A DNA stretch of 57,085 nt. Origin: Rubrivivax sp. (GTDB lineage Bacteria > Pseudomonadota > Gammaproteobacteria > Burkholderiales > Burkholderiaceae_C). The position numbers and the translations under genes were made by a program. Within the stretch, counting starts at the first letter, position 1. Each line of letters starts with the position of its first letter. The notes beneath the pieces are model-generated. The model searched no databases and was not told the DNA's origin. It saw only the letters and a list, made by a program, of their open reading frames with translations. Below are positions 32,469 through 41,026 of this stretch, piece after piece. The DNA lies in the NCBI GenBank assembly GCA_030653505.1, contig JAURZK010000044.1, forward strand, positions 1 through 57,085, given 5' to 3'.

Positions 32469-34064
32469 TCACATGCGGTAGACGGGGGTGGCGGTCTTGG
32501 GCAGCACGCGCCGGGTGGCCAGCGCCAGCGCCAGCGCCAGCACATTGCGTGAGACCGAGGGCGCGATCAGGCCGTCGTCCCACAGGCGCGAGGTGGCGTA
32601 GTACGGGTCGGACTGGCGCGCGTACTGCTCGCGCACGGCGCGCTCGGTCTCGGCCAGGCGCGCCTCGTCGGCCGGGCCGCGCAGGTTGGAGCGGGCCAGT
32701 TCGAGCATCACGTTGCTGGCGATGTCGGCGCTCATGGTCGCCACCGAGGCGCTCGGCCAGGCGAACAGGAACTCGGGCTCGAAGCCGCGCCCGCACATGC
32801 CGTAGTTGCCGGCACCGTAGGAGCCGCCGACGATGAGGGTGAGCTTGGGCACACGCGCGTTCGACACTGCGTAGACCATGTTGGCGCTGTGCTTGGCGAT
32901 GCCGCCGCGCTCGGCCTCGGTGCCGACCATGAAGCCGGCGATGTTCTGCAGGAACAGCAGCGGCACGCCGCGCTGGTTGGCCAGTTCGATGAAGTGCGTG
33001 CCCTTCAGCGCCGCTTCGGCCAGCAGCGCGCCGTTGTTGGCCAGGATGCCCACCGGCTGGCCGTGGATGGCGCCGAAGCCGGTCACCAGCGTGGTGCCCC
33101 ACTCGGGCTTGAACTCGTGCAGCTCGCTGCCGTCGACCAGGCGGGCGATGATCTCGCGCGCGTCGTAGGGCTGCTTGGGGTCAACCGGCACGATGGCGTC
33201 GAGCTCGGCTGGGTCGTACAGCGGTGGGCGTGGCGTCAGCGCCGGCGCCGGCAGCGGCGCCGGCGGCAGGCTGGCGACGATCTCGCGCAGCCGCGCCAGC
33301 GCCTGCGCCTCGTTCTCGGCCAGGTGGTCGTTGACGCCGGAGACGCGGGTGTGCATCTCGGCGCCGCCGAGCGTCTCGCCGTCCACCGTCTCGTTGATCG
33401 CGATCTTCACGATCGACGGGCCGCCCAGGTGGATGCGGGCATTGCCGCGCACCATCACCACCTCGTCAGACAGTGCCGGGATGTAGGCCCCGCCCGCGGT
33501 GCAGCCGCCGAACACGGCCGAGATCTGCGGCACGCCGTCCTGCGACATGCGGCATTGCTGGAAGAAGTTGTTGCCGAAGTGGTCGCGGTCGGGGAACACG
33601 CGGTCCTGCTCGGGCAGGAAGGCACCGCCGCAGTCCACCAGGTACAGGCAGGGCAGGCGCAGCCGCCACGCGATCTCCTGCGCGCGGCGATGCTTCTTCA
33701 CCGTTTCGTGGAAGAAGGAGCCGCCCTTCACGGTGGCGTCGTTGGCGATGAACATGCACGGCTTGCCGGCGACGATGCCGATGCCGGTGACGATGCCCGC
33801 CGCCGGCACCTCGTTGCCGTACTGGCCCCACGCGGCGAGAGGGGAGAGCTCGAGGAAGGCGCTGGCGTCGTCGAGCAGGAAGTCGATGCGCTCGCGCACC
33901 AGCAGCTTGCCGCGGCCGCGGTGGCGCTGGATGTGCGCGTCGCGCCCGCCCGTGGCGGCGAGCGCGAGGCGCTCGCCCAGCAGCTCGAGCTGCTGTCGGC
34001 CGCGCGCCGCAGCGGCCACGCCGGCAGCCGAGCGCCAATCGACGCGGCTGGTCATCACTGCCAT
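32469..34064 (-). CDS. Acyl-CoA carboxylase beta subunit (methylcrotonyl/geranyl-CoA carboxylase type)
   Basis: A 531-residue carboxyltransferase with two crotonase-like halves: NDATVKGGSFFHETVKKH and FGGCTAGGAYIPALSDE in the first, FLQNIAGFMVGTEAERGGIAKH and GGSYGAGNYGMCGRGFEPEF in the second, ending PVYRM. The FLQNI-GFMVG and GAGNYGMCGR blocks are those of methylcrotonyl- and geranyl-CoA carboxylases. The start ATG follows AAAGGA by 8 bases; an upstream frame of 25 more residues is not conserved. It is the first gene of the 14-gene leftward run and is preceded by an ACTAAC-type operator. Confidence 0.92.
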   Translation of the reverse strand: MAVMTSRVDWRSAAGVAAAARGRQQLELLGERLALAATGGRDAHIQRHRGRGKLLVRERIDFLLDDASAFLELSPLAAWGQYGNEVPAAGIVTGIGIVAGKPCMFIANDATVKGGSFFHETVKKHRRAQEIAWRLRLPCLYLVDCGGAFLPEQDRVFPDRDHFGNNFFQQCRMSQDGVPQISAVFGGCTAGGAYIPALSDEVVMVRGNARIHLGGPSIVKIAINETVDGETLGGAEMHTRVSGVNDHLAENEAQALARLREIVASLPPAPLPAPALTPRPPLYDPAELDAIVPVDPKQPYDAREIIARLVDGSELHEFKPEWGTTLVTGFGAIHGQPVGILANNGALLAEAALKGTHFIELANQRGVPLLFLQNIAGFMVGTEAERGGIAKHSANMVYAVSNARVPKLTLIVGGSYGAGNYGMCGRGFEPEFLFAWPSASVATMSADIASNVMLELARSNLRGPADEARLAETERAVREQYARQSDPYYATSRLWDDGLIAPSVSRNVLALALALATRRVLPKTATPVYRM

Positions 34065-34187
34065 GGGCGGTGTCCTTTCGAAACCACCGGTGCAGCCGGT
34101 TGCAGACGCCAGGAACTCTTCATTTGACCTCCGACCCACGGGGCCGCCGATGCGCAGGCGTGCGGCGCAGCGCTTTCGCCCTCTCGT

Positions 34188-34217
34188 ATTCTGCCATCAA
34201 ACATACGTTAGTTAGCC
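34188..34217 (-). promoter_or_regulatory. Operator-like element upstream of the carboxylase/dehydrogenase operon
   Basis: The minus strand carries ACTAACGTATGTTTG (34212-34198), a full match to ACTAAC-N3-YGTTTG. The surrounding 21 bases differ at one position from the copy at 42301-42321. A weak -10, CAGAAT (34193-34188), lies 17 bases after GCTAAC, so the element covers the -35/-10 region about 125 bases before the carboxyltransferase start. Confidence 0.6.
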
Positions 34218-34316
34218 TGTTGCTTGGCGCGGGAGCCGGCTGCTGCATCGGCGCATGATCGACCACGCGCAGGCCGCTCAACGTCGCGCGCTGGCCCGCG
34301 CCGTCGCGAACGCGCA

Positions 34317-35576
34317 TCAGGTGCGCGTCAGGCCCTCGTCCTTGACGCGAGACAATGGCCACAGCGCCGAGAAGGTGACCAGTGCGGTGACGCCAAAGGC
34401 AGCCCCGAAACTCGCACCGGCGGCAACCACCAGGCTGAAGATCGCCGGCCCCACGACGTAGGCCAGCAGCAGCAGCAGCGTGGCGCCCGTCATGGTCTCG
34501 TTCAGCGCTTCCGGCGGCGCCAGACGCGCGACTTCGGCGAACTGCACGCCGTTCCAGCTGGCCACGGTCAGGCCGGCCAGCACCGCCAGCGCGACCACGC
34601 TCCAGGTCGGCCACGCCGGTGTGCAGAACGCCAGCGCCAGCGTGGTCAGACCCGACCCGATCACCGCCCAGCGCAGCACGCGCAGGCCGTCGCCCAGCCG
34701 ATCCGAGATGAAGCCGGCCAGCGGCCGGCCGAGCGCGCTGACCAGCTGCATCAGCGCGAACAGCGCGCCGGCGGCCGTCAGCGTCCAGTGCAGCTCGACC
34801 ACGAGGTAGGTGACGAGGAACGCGAACCACACGCTCTGCCCCGCGCCCAGGCAGCCGCCGGCCAGGCCCATGCGGCGCAAGGCCGGCATCGCCACCAGCA
34901 CCGCGATCGGCTGGCGCAGGTTGTTCGGCGACAGGAACATCCGCCAGTTCAGCAGCAGCGTGCTTTCGCGCGCGGCGTCGACGCGGGCCCGCAAAGGCTG
35001 CACCGCGAACAGCGTCAGCGCCCCGATCGCGGCGGCGATGATCACGGCCACGCCGATGCCCAGCGTCTGCGAGGCCCAGGGCATCAGCAGCCCGGCGATC
35101 ACGCCGCCCAGCGGCACGCCGGCCTGCTTGACCGAGAACAGCAAGTTGCGATGGCGCAGCGGCGCGAAGCGCTGCAGCACGTCCATGCCGGCCGACGACG
35201 GCGGCCCGATCGACACGCCGATCAGCAAGCTGCCGATCACCAGCGCGGTGGACTCCGGCACCGCACTCAGCAAGGCGCCCAGCACGCCCAGCGCCAGGCC
35301 GACCTGAAGGTTGCGCATCGAGCCATAGCGCCGCAACAGCGACATGCCCAGCAGCAGCGCGACGACCGAGCCGCCGGTGATCATCGACGAGAGATAACCC
35401 ACGCTCTCGACCGGCCAGCCGATGCGCGGTGCGAGCGAGGGCGCCAGCGTCGGCGCAATGCGCGACAGGAAGGACACGGCCGTCTGCACCGCCAGCATCG
35501 CCAGCAGCGGACCCACCCAGTCTTCGTCGCGGCCGGTCTGCAAGCCTGGCGGGTCTTCGGGGCCGGCCGCCGTCAT
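34317..35576 (-). CDS. MFS transporter
   Basis: A 419-residue, mostly hydrophobic protein with about 12 membrane segments. It has a cytoplasmic-loop motif LGRPLAGFISDRLGDG about two-thirds along and a basic RRYGSMRNLQ between helices 2 and 3. It belongs to the major facilitator superfamily and is probably an inner-membrane proton-coupled carrier for the catabolised acid. It follows the HMG-CoA-lyase-like gene by 31 bases and ends the leftward 42.2-34.3 kb run. The 252 bases between its stop and the next gene hold only the operator-like element at 34188-34217. Confidence 0.85.
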   Translation of the reverse strand: MTAAGPEDPPGLQTGRDEDWVGPLLAMLAVQTAVSFLSRIAPTLAPSLAPRIGWPVESVGYLSSMITGGSVVALLLGMSLLRRYGSMRNLQVGLALGVLGALLSAVPESTALVIGSLLIGVSIGPPSSAGMDVLQRFAPLRHRNLLFSVKQAGVPLGGVIAGLLMPWASQTLGIGVAVIIAAAIGALTLFAVQPLRARVDAARESTLLLNWRMFLSPNNLRQPIAVLVAMPALRRMGLAGGCLGAGQSVWFAFLVTYLVVELHWTLTAAGALFALMQLVSALGRPLAGFISDRLGDGLRVLRWAVIGSGLTTLALAFCTPAWPTWSVVALAVLAGLTVASWNGVQFAEVARLAPPEALNETMTGATLLLLLAYVVGPAIFSLVVAAGASFGAAFGVTALVTFSALWPLSRVKDEGLTRT

Positions 35577-35607
35577 CGAGTGGCCGGCGGCGCGTGCGAG
35601 TGCAAGG

Positions 35608-36561
35608 TCACCGGCGCATCGCGGCCAGCGTGCCGCTGTGCATGAGGTGGCCGTTCAGCGGCCGGCCGATGATGCGCTCGGCCAGTCGCGAAGCCTCGAC
35701 CAGCTTCTCCAGGTCGATGCCGGTGGCGATGCCCATTTCCTCACACATGAACGCCATGTCCTCGGTGCAGACGTTGCCGGCTGCAGAGCCGGTCTTGTGC
35801 TCGGCGAAGGGGCAGCCGCCCAGGCCGGACACCGAGCTGTCGAACAACTCCACGCCCATCTGCAGCGCCGCATAGACGTTGGCCCCGCCGAGGCCGCGCG
35901 TATCGTGCAGGTGCAGGCCGATGCGCGCCTGGGGCACGATCTCGCGCACCGCGCCGACGCGGCGCTTGATCTCTTCCGGGTTGGCCCAGCCCATGGTGTC
36001 AGCCAGGTAGAAGGCCGGGAACGGGATGCGGCGGTCGGCGCAAACGTCGGCCAGCCAGCGCACGATGTCGGTGATGGCCGACACCGGCACCGGGCCGCCG
36101 AGGTTGCAGCCGAAGGACGTGACCACATAGGCCTGCTCCAGCGGGATGCCCAGCGCGATGTAGCGGTCGATCCAGCCGAGCTGGCGCTCGCGGTTCTGGG
36201 CGACGCTGCAGTTGTTGTTGCGCTGCGAGAAGGGCTCGGTGACGTAGAACACGATCTTGCCGTCGAGGTCGACCTGTTCGCAGGCGCGCGCGCGCTCGAA
36301 GCCGTTGTCGTTGAGCCAGAGCGCGGTGTAACGCGTGCCTTGCCGCTTCTTCAGCTGCGCAAACAGCTCGGGCGAATCGGCCATCTGCGGCACCGCGCGC
36401 GGGCTCACGAACGAGGCGCACTGAACCTGCTTCAGGCCGGCAGCGGCCAGCGCGTCGATGAGCGCCAGGCGGTCGGCCAGCGGGTAGGTGGCCTTCTCCA
36501 TCTGAAAGCCCTCGCGCGGGCCCTCTTCGTGGAACTCGACCTGCTTCGGGAATGACGTCAT
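35608..36561 (-). CDS. HMG-CoA lyase-like protein with altered metal-site residues
   Basis: A 317-residue TIM-barrel lyase of the HMG-CoA lyase family. It has EEGPREGFQ (12-20), SFVSPRAVPQM (50-60), metal ligands His217 and His219 in LHLHD, and the catalytic-loop Cys250 in GLGGCPFA. Relative to human HMG-CoA lyase, Asp42 corresponds to Glu17 and Glu72 to Gln47. These changes make a related acyl-CoA lyase more likely than HMG-CoA lyase itself. It would cleave a 3-hydroxy-3-alkylglutaryl-type CoA to acetyl-CoA or acetate plus a keto product. It lies 23 bases after the biotin carboxylase gene. Confidence 0.82.
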   Translation of the reverse strand: MTSFPKQVEFHEEGPREGFQMEKATYPLADRLALIDALAAAGLKQVQCASFVSPRAVPQMADSPELFAQLKKRQGTRYTALWLNDNGFERARACEQVDLDGKIVFYVTEPFSQRNNNCSVAQNRERQLGWIDRYIALGIPLEQAYVVTSFGCNLGGPVPVSAITDIVRWLADVCADRRIPFPAFYLADTMGWANPEEIKRRVGAVREIVPQARIGLHLHDTRGLGGANVYAALQMGVELFDSSVSGLGGCPFAEHKTGSAAGNVCTEDMAFMCEEMGIATGIDLEKLVEASRLAERIIGRPLNGHLMHSGTLAAMRR

Positions 36562-36584
36562 CGGTTGCTCCTTGCTTGTGCAGA

Positions 36585-38615
36585 TTATTCGACCAGTGCG
36601 ACCGGCGCGACCGGCGCCACCTCGGCCAGCACCTGGTGGCGCTCGACCATGTCGCCGACCTTGCAGCGCACAGCGGCCACGCTGCCGTCGAACGGGGCGG
36701 TGACGTGCAGCTCCATCTTCATCGACTCGAGCACGACCACCGTCTGGCCGATCTTCACCGCATCGCCCACCGCGGCCTTGAGGGCCACCACCTTGCCCAT
36801 CATCGGTGCGCCGAGCTGGCCGCCCGCCGTGGCGTCGGCGAGCGCACCGCCGAGGTAGGGCGTGCAGTCGAACACGCTGCGCCCGAGCGGGCTCGACAGC
36901 TCGATGCTGTGGGCATTGCCGACTAGCGCGAGCTCGAGCGTGCGGCCGCCGAAATGCAGCAGCCGGTGGCCACTGGGCAGCACGGCCAGCGACGCGCGCT
37001 CGGGCGCATCGCCGAGCACCAGCTCGATGCTGCCGTCGGCCTGCGGCGCGCCGAAGCGCACCGGCCATTCGTCCGTGCCGCTCTTCAGCACCAGGTTCGG
37101 CAAGGGCGCCGGGGCGGGCCCGCCGTTGGCCAGGCGCCAGCCGGTGAAGCCCTGCGCCTGGCTCCAGCAGCCGAGTTCAGGGGTCGCGGCGCGCTGCGCG
37201 GCAAGCCAGTGCAGCGCGGCTGCGGCCACGTGCTCCGGCGGCACGACGGGCGCCGCGCGCGTGGTCGCAGCGTCGGCGGCGAAGGACTCGTCGATCAGGC
37301 GCGTGTGGAAGGTCGCCGCGATGGTCTGCGGCCAGTGCAGCAGCTCGTGCAGGAACTGCAGGTTGGTGGTCAGGCCGATCACCGTGCTGTCGCGCAGACC
37401 GGCAGCCAGTGCGCGGCGCGCGGCCTCGCGGTTCGGGCCACGCGACACCAGCTTGGCGATCATGGAGTCGTAGTACGGCGAGATCTCGTCGCCGCTCTCC
37501 ACGCCCGACTCGATGCGCACCGCCGCGCGCGAGAAATCGACGCGGTCCAGACGCCCGGTGGTCGGCAGGAAGCCGGCTTCGGCATCTTCGGCACACAGCC
37601 GCGCCTCGAAGGCGTGGCCTTCGCAGCGCACGTCGGCCTGTGTCAGCGGCAGCCGGCCGGTGTCGGCGATGCGCAGTTGCAACTCGACCAAGTCGAGCCC
37701 CGTCACCTCCTCGGTCACCGGGTGTTCGACCTGCAGGCGCGGGTTGACCTCGAGGAAGTGGTGCTCGTCCCCCGACACGACGAACTCGACCGTGCCCAGG
37801 CCGCGGTAGTTCACCCCGGCGGCGAGCTTGACCGCATCTGCCAGCAAGCGCTCGCGCAAGGCTGTTGGCAGGCCGGCGCTCGGCGCCTCTTCGATCACCT
37901 TCTGGTGACGCCGCTGCAGCGTGCATTCGCGCTCGAACAGGTGGATGGCGTGACCCTGCCCGTCGCCGGCGACCTGAACCTCGATGTGGCGCACGCGCGG
38001 CAGATAGCGTTCGACGATCAGCTCGCCATTGCCAAAGGCCTTCTCGGCCTCGCGCATCGCGCTTTCGACGCGGGCATCCAGGCCGTCGAGCGTCTCCACC
38101 ACCGCCATGCCGCGGCCACCGCCGCCGGCCACGGCCTTCAGCAGCACCGGCAGCGGCATGCCGCGCACGGCGTTCACCACCGCGGCGGCGTCGTTCATGC
38201 CGCCTTCGCTGCCCGCGATCACGGGCACGCCCAGGCGCGCGGCCTCGCGCTTGGCCTGCGCCTTGCCGCCCAGGCGTTCCATGGTTTCGGCGGTCGGGCC
38301 GATGAAGATCAGCCCTGCGGCGTCGAGCGCGCGCACGAAATCCGGGTTCTCGGAGACGAAGCCGAAGCCGGGATGCACGGCGTCGGCGCCGACGCGCTGC
38401 GCTGCCGCCACGATGGCGTCGATGCGCAGGTAGCTGTCGGACGGTGCCGCGCCGCCGAGTTCGACCGATTCGCCGATCTCGCGCACGTGGCGCGCATGGC
38501 GGTCGACGCTGGAATGCACGGTGGCGACCTTCAGGCCGAGCCGGCGGCAGGTGCGCGCAATGCGGCAGGCGATCTCGCCGCGGTTGGCGATCAGGACCTT
38601 GTGGATGCGTTGCAT
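36585..38615 (-). CDS. Acyl-CoA carboxylase alpha subunit (biotin carboxylase + biotin carrier)
   Basis: A 676-residue protein with biotin carboxylase (VLIANRGEIACRIARTCRR, KAVAGGGGRGM, ERECTLQRRHQKVIEEAP, EVNPRLQVEHPVTE), a linker and a C-terminal biotinyl domain in which Lys633 in LESMKMEL is the biotinylation site. It is paired with the carboxyltransferase gene ending 1 base upstream. It differs clearly from the alpha subunit at 29627, so this is an independent second carboxylase rather than a recent copy. Substrate unknown. Confidence 0.92.
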   Translation of the reverse strand: MQRIHKVLIANRGEIACRIARTCRRLGLKVATVHSSVDRHARHVREIGESVELGGAAPSDSYLRIDAIVAAAQRVGADAVHPGFGFVSENPDFVRALDAAGLIFIGPTAETMERLGGKAQAKREAARLGVPVIAGSEGGMNDAAAVVNAVRGMPLPVLLKAVAGGGGRGMAVVETLDGLDARVESAMREAEKAFGNGELIVERYLPRVRHIEVQVAGDGQGHAIHLFERECTLQRRHQKVIEEAPSAGLPTALRERLLADAVKLAAGVNYRGLGTVEFVVSGDEHHFLEVNPRLQVEHPVTEEVTGLDLVELQLRIADTGRLPLTQADVRCEGHAFEARLCAEDAEAGFLPTTGRLDRVDFSRAAVRIESGVESGDEISPYYDSMIAKLVSRGPNREAARRALAAGLRDSTVIGLTTNLQFLHELLHWPQTIAATFHTRLIDESFAADAATTRAAPVVPPEHVAAAALHWLAAQRAATPELGCWSQAQGFTGWRLANGGPAPAPLPNLVLKSGTDEWPVRFGAPQADGSIELVLGDAPERASLAVLPSGHRLLHFGGRTLELALVGNAHSIELSSPLGRSVFDCTPYLGGALADATAGGQLGAPMMGKVVALKAAVGDAVKIGQTVVVLESMKMELHVTAPFDGSVAAVRCKVGDMVERHQVLAEVAPVAPVALVE

Positions 38616-38616
38616 G

Positions 38617-40224
38617 TCAGAAACGGAAGATGCCGAAGGGTGTCGGCTTGGCTGCGGTGCGCGACGCGAGGTCGAGCATCAGGCCCATCACGTCGCGCGT
38701 CTCCGCCGGGTCGATGATGCCGTCGGCCCACAGGTTGGACGAGAAGTTGTCGGCCGGCTGGAAGTCTTCATAGACCTTGCGCACCGGCGCCTTGAAGGCC
38801 TCTTCTTCCTCGGGCGTCCACTCGTGGCCTTCGGTCTTGTTGATCTGCCGGCGCACCAGGGCCATCACGGTGGCCGCCTGCTCGGGGCCCATGATCGCGG
38901 CACGCGCGTTCGGCCACGCGAACATCGCGGTCGGGTTGAACGGCCGGCCGCACATCGCCAGGTAGCCGGCGCCGTACGACGCGCCGATGATGATGGTGTA
39001 CTTGGGCACGTTGGCCGAGGCCATCGCGGTGATCATCTTCGCGCCCGCCTTGGCGATGCCCGACTGCTCGGCAGCGCGGCCGACCATGAAGCCGGTGACG
39101 TCGGCCATGAACAGCAGCGGGATGTCGCGCTGGCAGCACAGGTCGATGAAATGCGCCGCCTTCATCGCGCTTTCGGGGAACAGCACGCCCTGGTTGGCGA
39201 GGATGCCGATCTCGTGGCCGTGGATGCGGGCAAAGCCGGTGAGCAGCGTGTCGCCGTACAGCGGCTTGAATTCCTGGAAGCGGCTGTCGTCGACGAAGCG
39301 GGCCAGGATCTCGCGCGTGTCGGTGGGGATCTTGGGGTCGCGGCTGATCAGGCCGTGGATCTCGCGCGGATCGAAACGCGGTGGCAGGCTGGCTTGCTTG
39401 GTCCAGCGCGGCTTCGGCGGCTCGCCGAGTTCGCGCACGATCTCGCGCGTCAGCGCCAGCGCGTGGCGGTCGTCGTGGGCGATGTGGTCGGTGACGCCGC
39501 TCAGGCTGCAATGCATCTGCGCACCGCCCAGCGATTCGGCATCGACCGTCTCGCCGGTGGCGGCAAAGGTCAGCTCGGGGCCGCCCAGGTACATGAAGCC
39601 CTGTTCCTTGACGATCACGATCTCGTCGCACAGCGCCGGGATGTAGGCGCCGCCCGCGGTGCAGGGCCCCAGCACCACGGCGATCTGGTGGATGCCCTCG
39701 GCCGACATGCGCACCTGGTTGTTGAAGATGCTGCCGAACTGGCCGACGTCGGGGAAGATGTTGGCCATGTCGGGCAGGAAGGCGCCGCCGCTGTCGACCA
39801 GCGTGATGCACGGCAGCCGGTGCGCCCAGGCGATCTGCTGCGCGCGCACGTGCTTCTTGCACGTCATGCCGTAGTAGGTGCCGCCCTTCACCGTGGCGTC
39901 GTTGGCGATGATCATGCAGGGCCGGCCCTGCACCAGCCCGATGCCGGTGATGATGCTGGCACCCGGCGGCACGCCGTCGTACTGGCCCTCGCCGGCGAGC
40001 ATGCCGAGTTCGAGGAAGGGCGAGCCCGGATCGAGCAGCACCTCGACGCGGTCGCGGGGCAGGATCTTGTTGCGCGCCAGGTGCTTCTCGCGCGCCTTGG
40101 GCGGCCCGCCGGCCAGCGCCTTGCGGCGCCGCTCGTGCAGCCGGGCGATCAGCGCCTCGTAGGCGCTGCGGTTGAGCTGGAACTCGGGGTCGGCGGTGGA
40201 CGCGCGCGAGGAAAGAATCGTCAT
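38617..40224 (-). CDS. Acyl-CoA carboxylase beta subunit (carboxyltransferase)
   Basis: A 535-residue carboxyltransferase with NDATVKGGTYYGMTCKKHVRAQ, GPCTAGGAYIPALCDEI, FMADVTGFMVGRAAEQSGIAK and GASYGAGYLAMCGRPFNPTAM, ending PFGIFRF. The second half lacks the GNYGMCGR of methylcrotonyl-CoA carboxylase and has GYLAMCGRPF instead, so its substrate probably differs from that of the enzyme at 32469. It forms a holoenzyme with the adjacent alpha subunit. It follows a crotonase gene by 16 bases. Confidence 0.92.
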   Translation of the reverse strand: MTILSSRASTADPEFQLNRSAYEALIARLHERRRKALAGGPPKAREKHLARNKILPRDRVEVLLDPGSPFLELGMLAGEGQYDGVPPGASIITGIGLVQGRPCMIIANDATVKGGTYYGMTCKKHVRAQQIAWAHRLPCITLVDSGGAFLPDMANIFPDVGQFGSIFNNQVRMSAEGIHQIAVVLGPCTAGGAYIPALCDEIVIVKEQGFMYLGGPELTFAATGETVDAESLGGAQMHCSLSGVTDHIAHDDRHALALTREIVRELGEPPKPRWTKQASLPPRFDPREIHGLISRDPKIPTDTREILARFVDDSRFQEFKPLYGDTLLTGFARIHGHEIGILANQGVLFPESAMKAAHFIDLCCQRDIPLLFMADVTGFMVGRAAEQSGIAKAGAKMITAMASANVPKYTIIIGASYGAGYLAMCGRPFNPTAMFAWPNARAAIMGPEQAATVMALVRRQINKTEGHEWTPEEEEAFKAPVRKVYEDFQPADNFSSNLWADGIIDPAETRDVMGLMLDLASRTAAKPTPFGIFRF

Positions 40225-40240
40225 CCGGGGGCCTGCTGCT

Positions 40241-41026
40241 TCACTTGAACACGGGCGGGCGGCGCGCCGCGAACGCCGCCAGGCCTTCGCTCACGTCGTC
40301 GTTCATCAGCTCGGTGGCCATCACATCCTGCTCGAGCTTCAGGCCGCCGCCCAGCGGCTGGTCCATGCCCTGGCGCGCCAGGCGCTTCATGATCGCCAGC
40401 CCGCCGCGGCTGCGCGTGGTCAGCTGGGTGCAGTAGGCCAGCGCGGCCTCGCCCAACTTGTCGGGCTCGACCACGTAGTTCACCAGGCCCCACTGCAGCG
40501 CGGTGGGGGCATCGATCCAGCGTGCGCTGAAGAACAGGTCGAGGCCGCGGCGCAGCCCGACGATGCGCGGCAGGCGCTGCGATCCGCCCCAGCCGGGCAC
40601 CAGGCCGTACTGCGCATGCTGGTCGCCGATGCGGAAGTCGGTCGACGCGAAGATCACGTCGCAGGCCATCATCAGCTCGCTGCCGCCGGCCAGCGCCAGG
40701 CCCTGGCAGGCCGCCACCACCGGCAGCGGGCTGGCTTCCAGGCGTTGCAGCACCGCGTGGCCGTAGCGGATGAAGTGGTCGATCTTGGCCGGATCGCTGC
40801 GCAGGCCCTTGACCTCGTCGAGGTCGGCGCCGGTGCAGAAGTTCTTGCCCAGGGCGCGGATGAGCACGGCGCGCACGCCCGAGTCGGGCTTCTCGAAGTC
40901 GTTCAGCGCCGCCTCGATGCCCGCATGCACGGCCAGCGAGAGGCAGTTGAACTTGTCCGGCCGCGCCAGTTCGATGATGCCGACGGCGCCTTCGCGGCCG
41001 ACGACGAGTGGCGAAGCGGTGCTCAC
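40241..41026 (-). CDS. Enoyl-CoA hydratase/isomerase family protein
   Basis: A 261-residue crotonase with LGKNFCTGADLDE, CQGLALAGGSELMMACDVIF and YGLVPGWGGSQRLPRIVG. The Glu144 position of rat crotonase appears to be His. The start is GTG overlapping the stop of the upstream dehydrogenase gene (GTGA), which gives an N-terminus of MSTASPLVVGREG. It may hydrate or isomerise the product of that dehydrogenase before carboxylation. Confidence 0.86.
   Translation of the reverse strand: MSTASPLVVGREGAVGIIELARPDKFNCLSLAVHAGIEAALNDFEKPDSGVRAVLIRALGKNFCTGADLDEVKGLRSDPAKIDHFIRYGHAVLQRLEASPLPVVAACQGLALAGGSELMMACDVIFASTDFRIGDQHAQYGLVPGWGGSQRLPRIVGLRRGLDLFFSARWIDAPTALQWGLVNYVVEPDKLGEAALAYCTQLTTRSRGGLAIMKRLARQGMDQPLGGGLKLEQDVMATELMNDDVSEGLAAFAARRPPVFK

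Noticed and set aside
34222..34316. A small gene in the 252-base gap after the MFS transporter
   Set aside because: Open frames in this gap have no ribosome-binding site, no recognisable motif and run into the neighbours. The gap is better explained as a promoter region.
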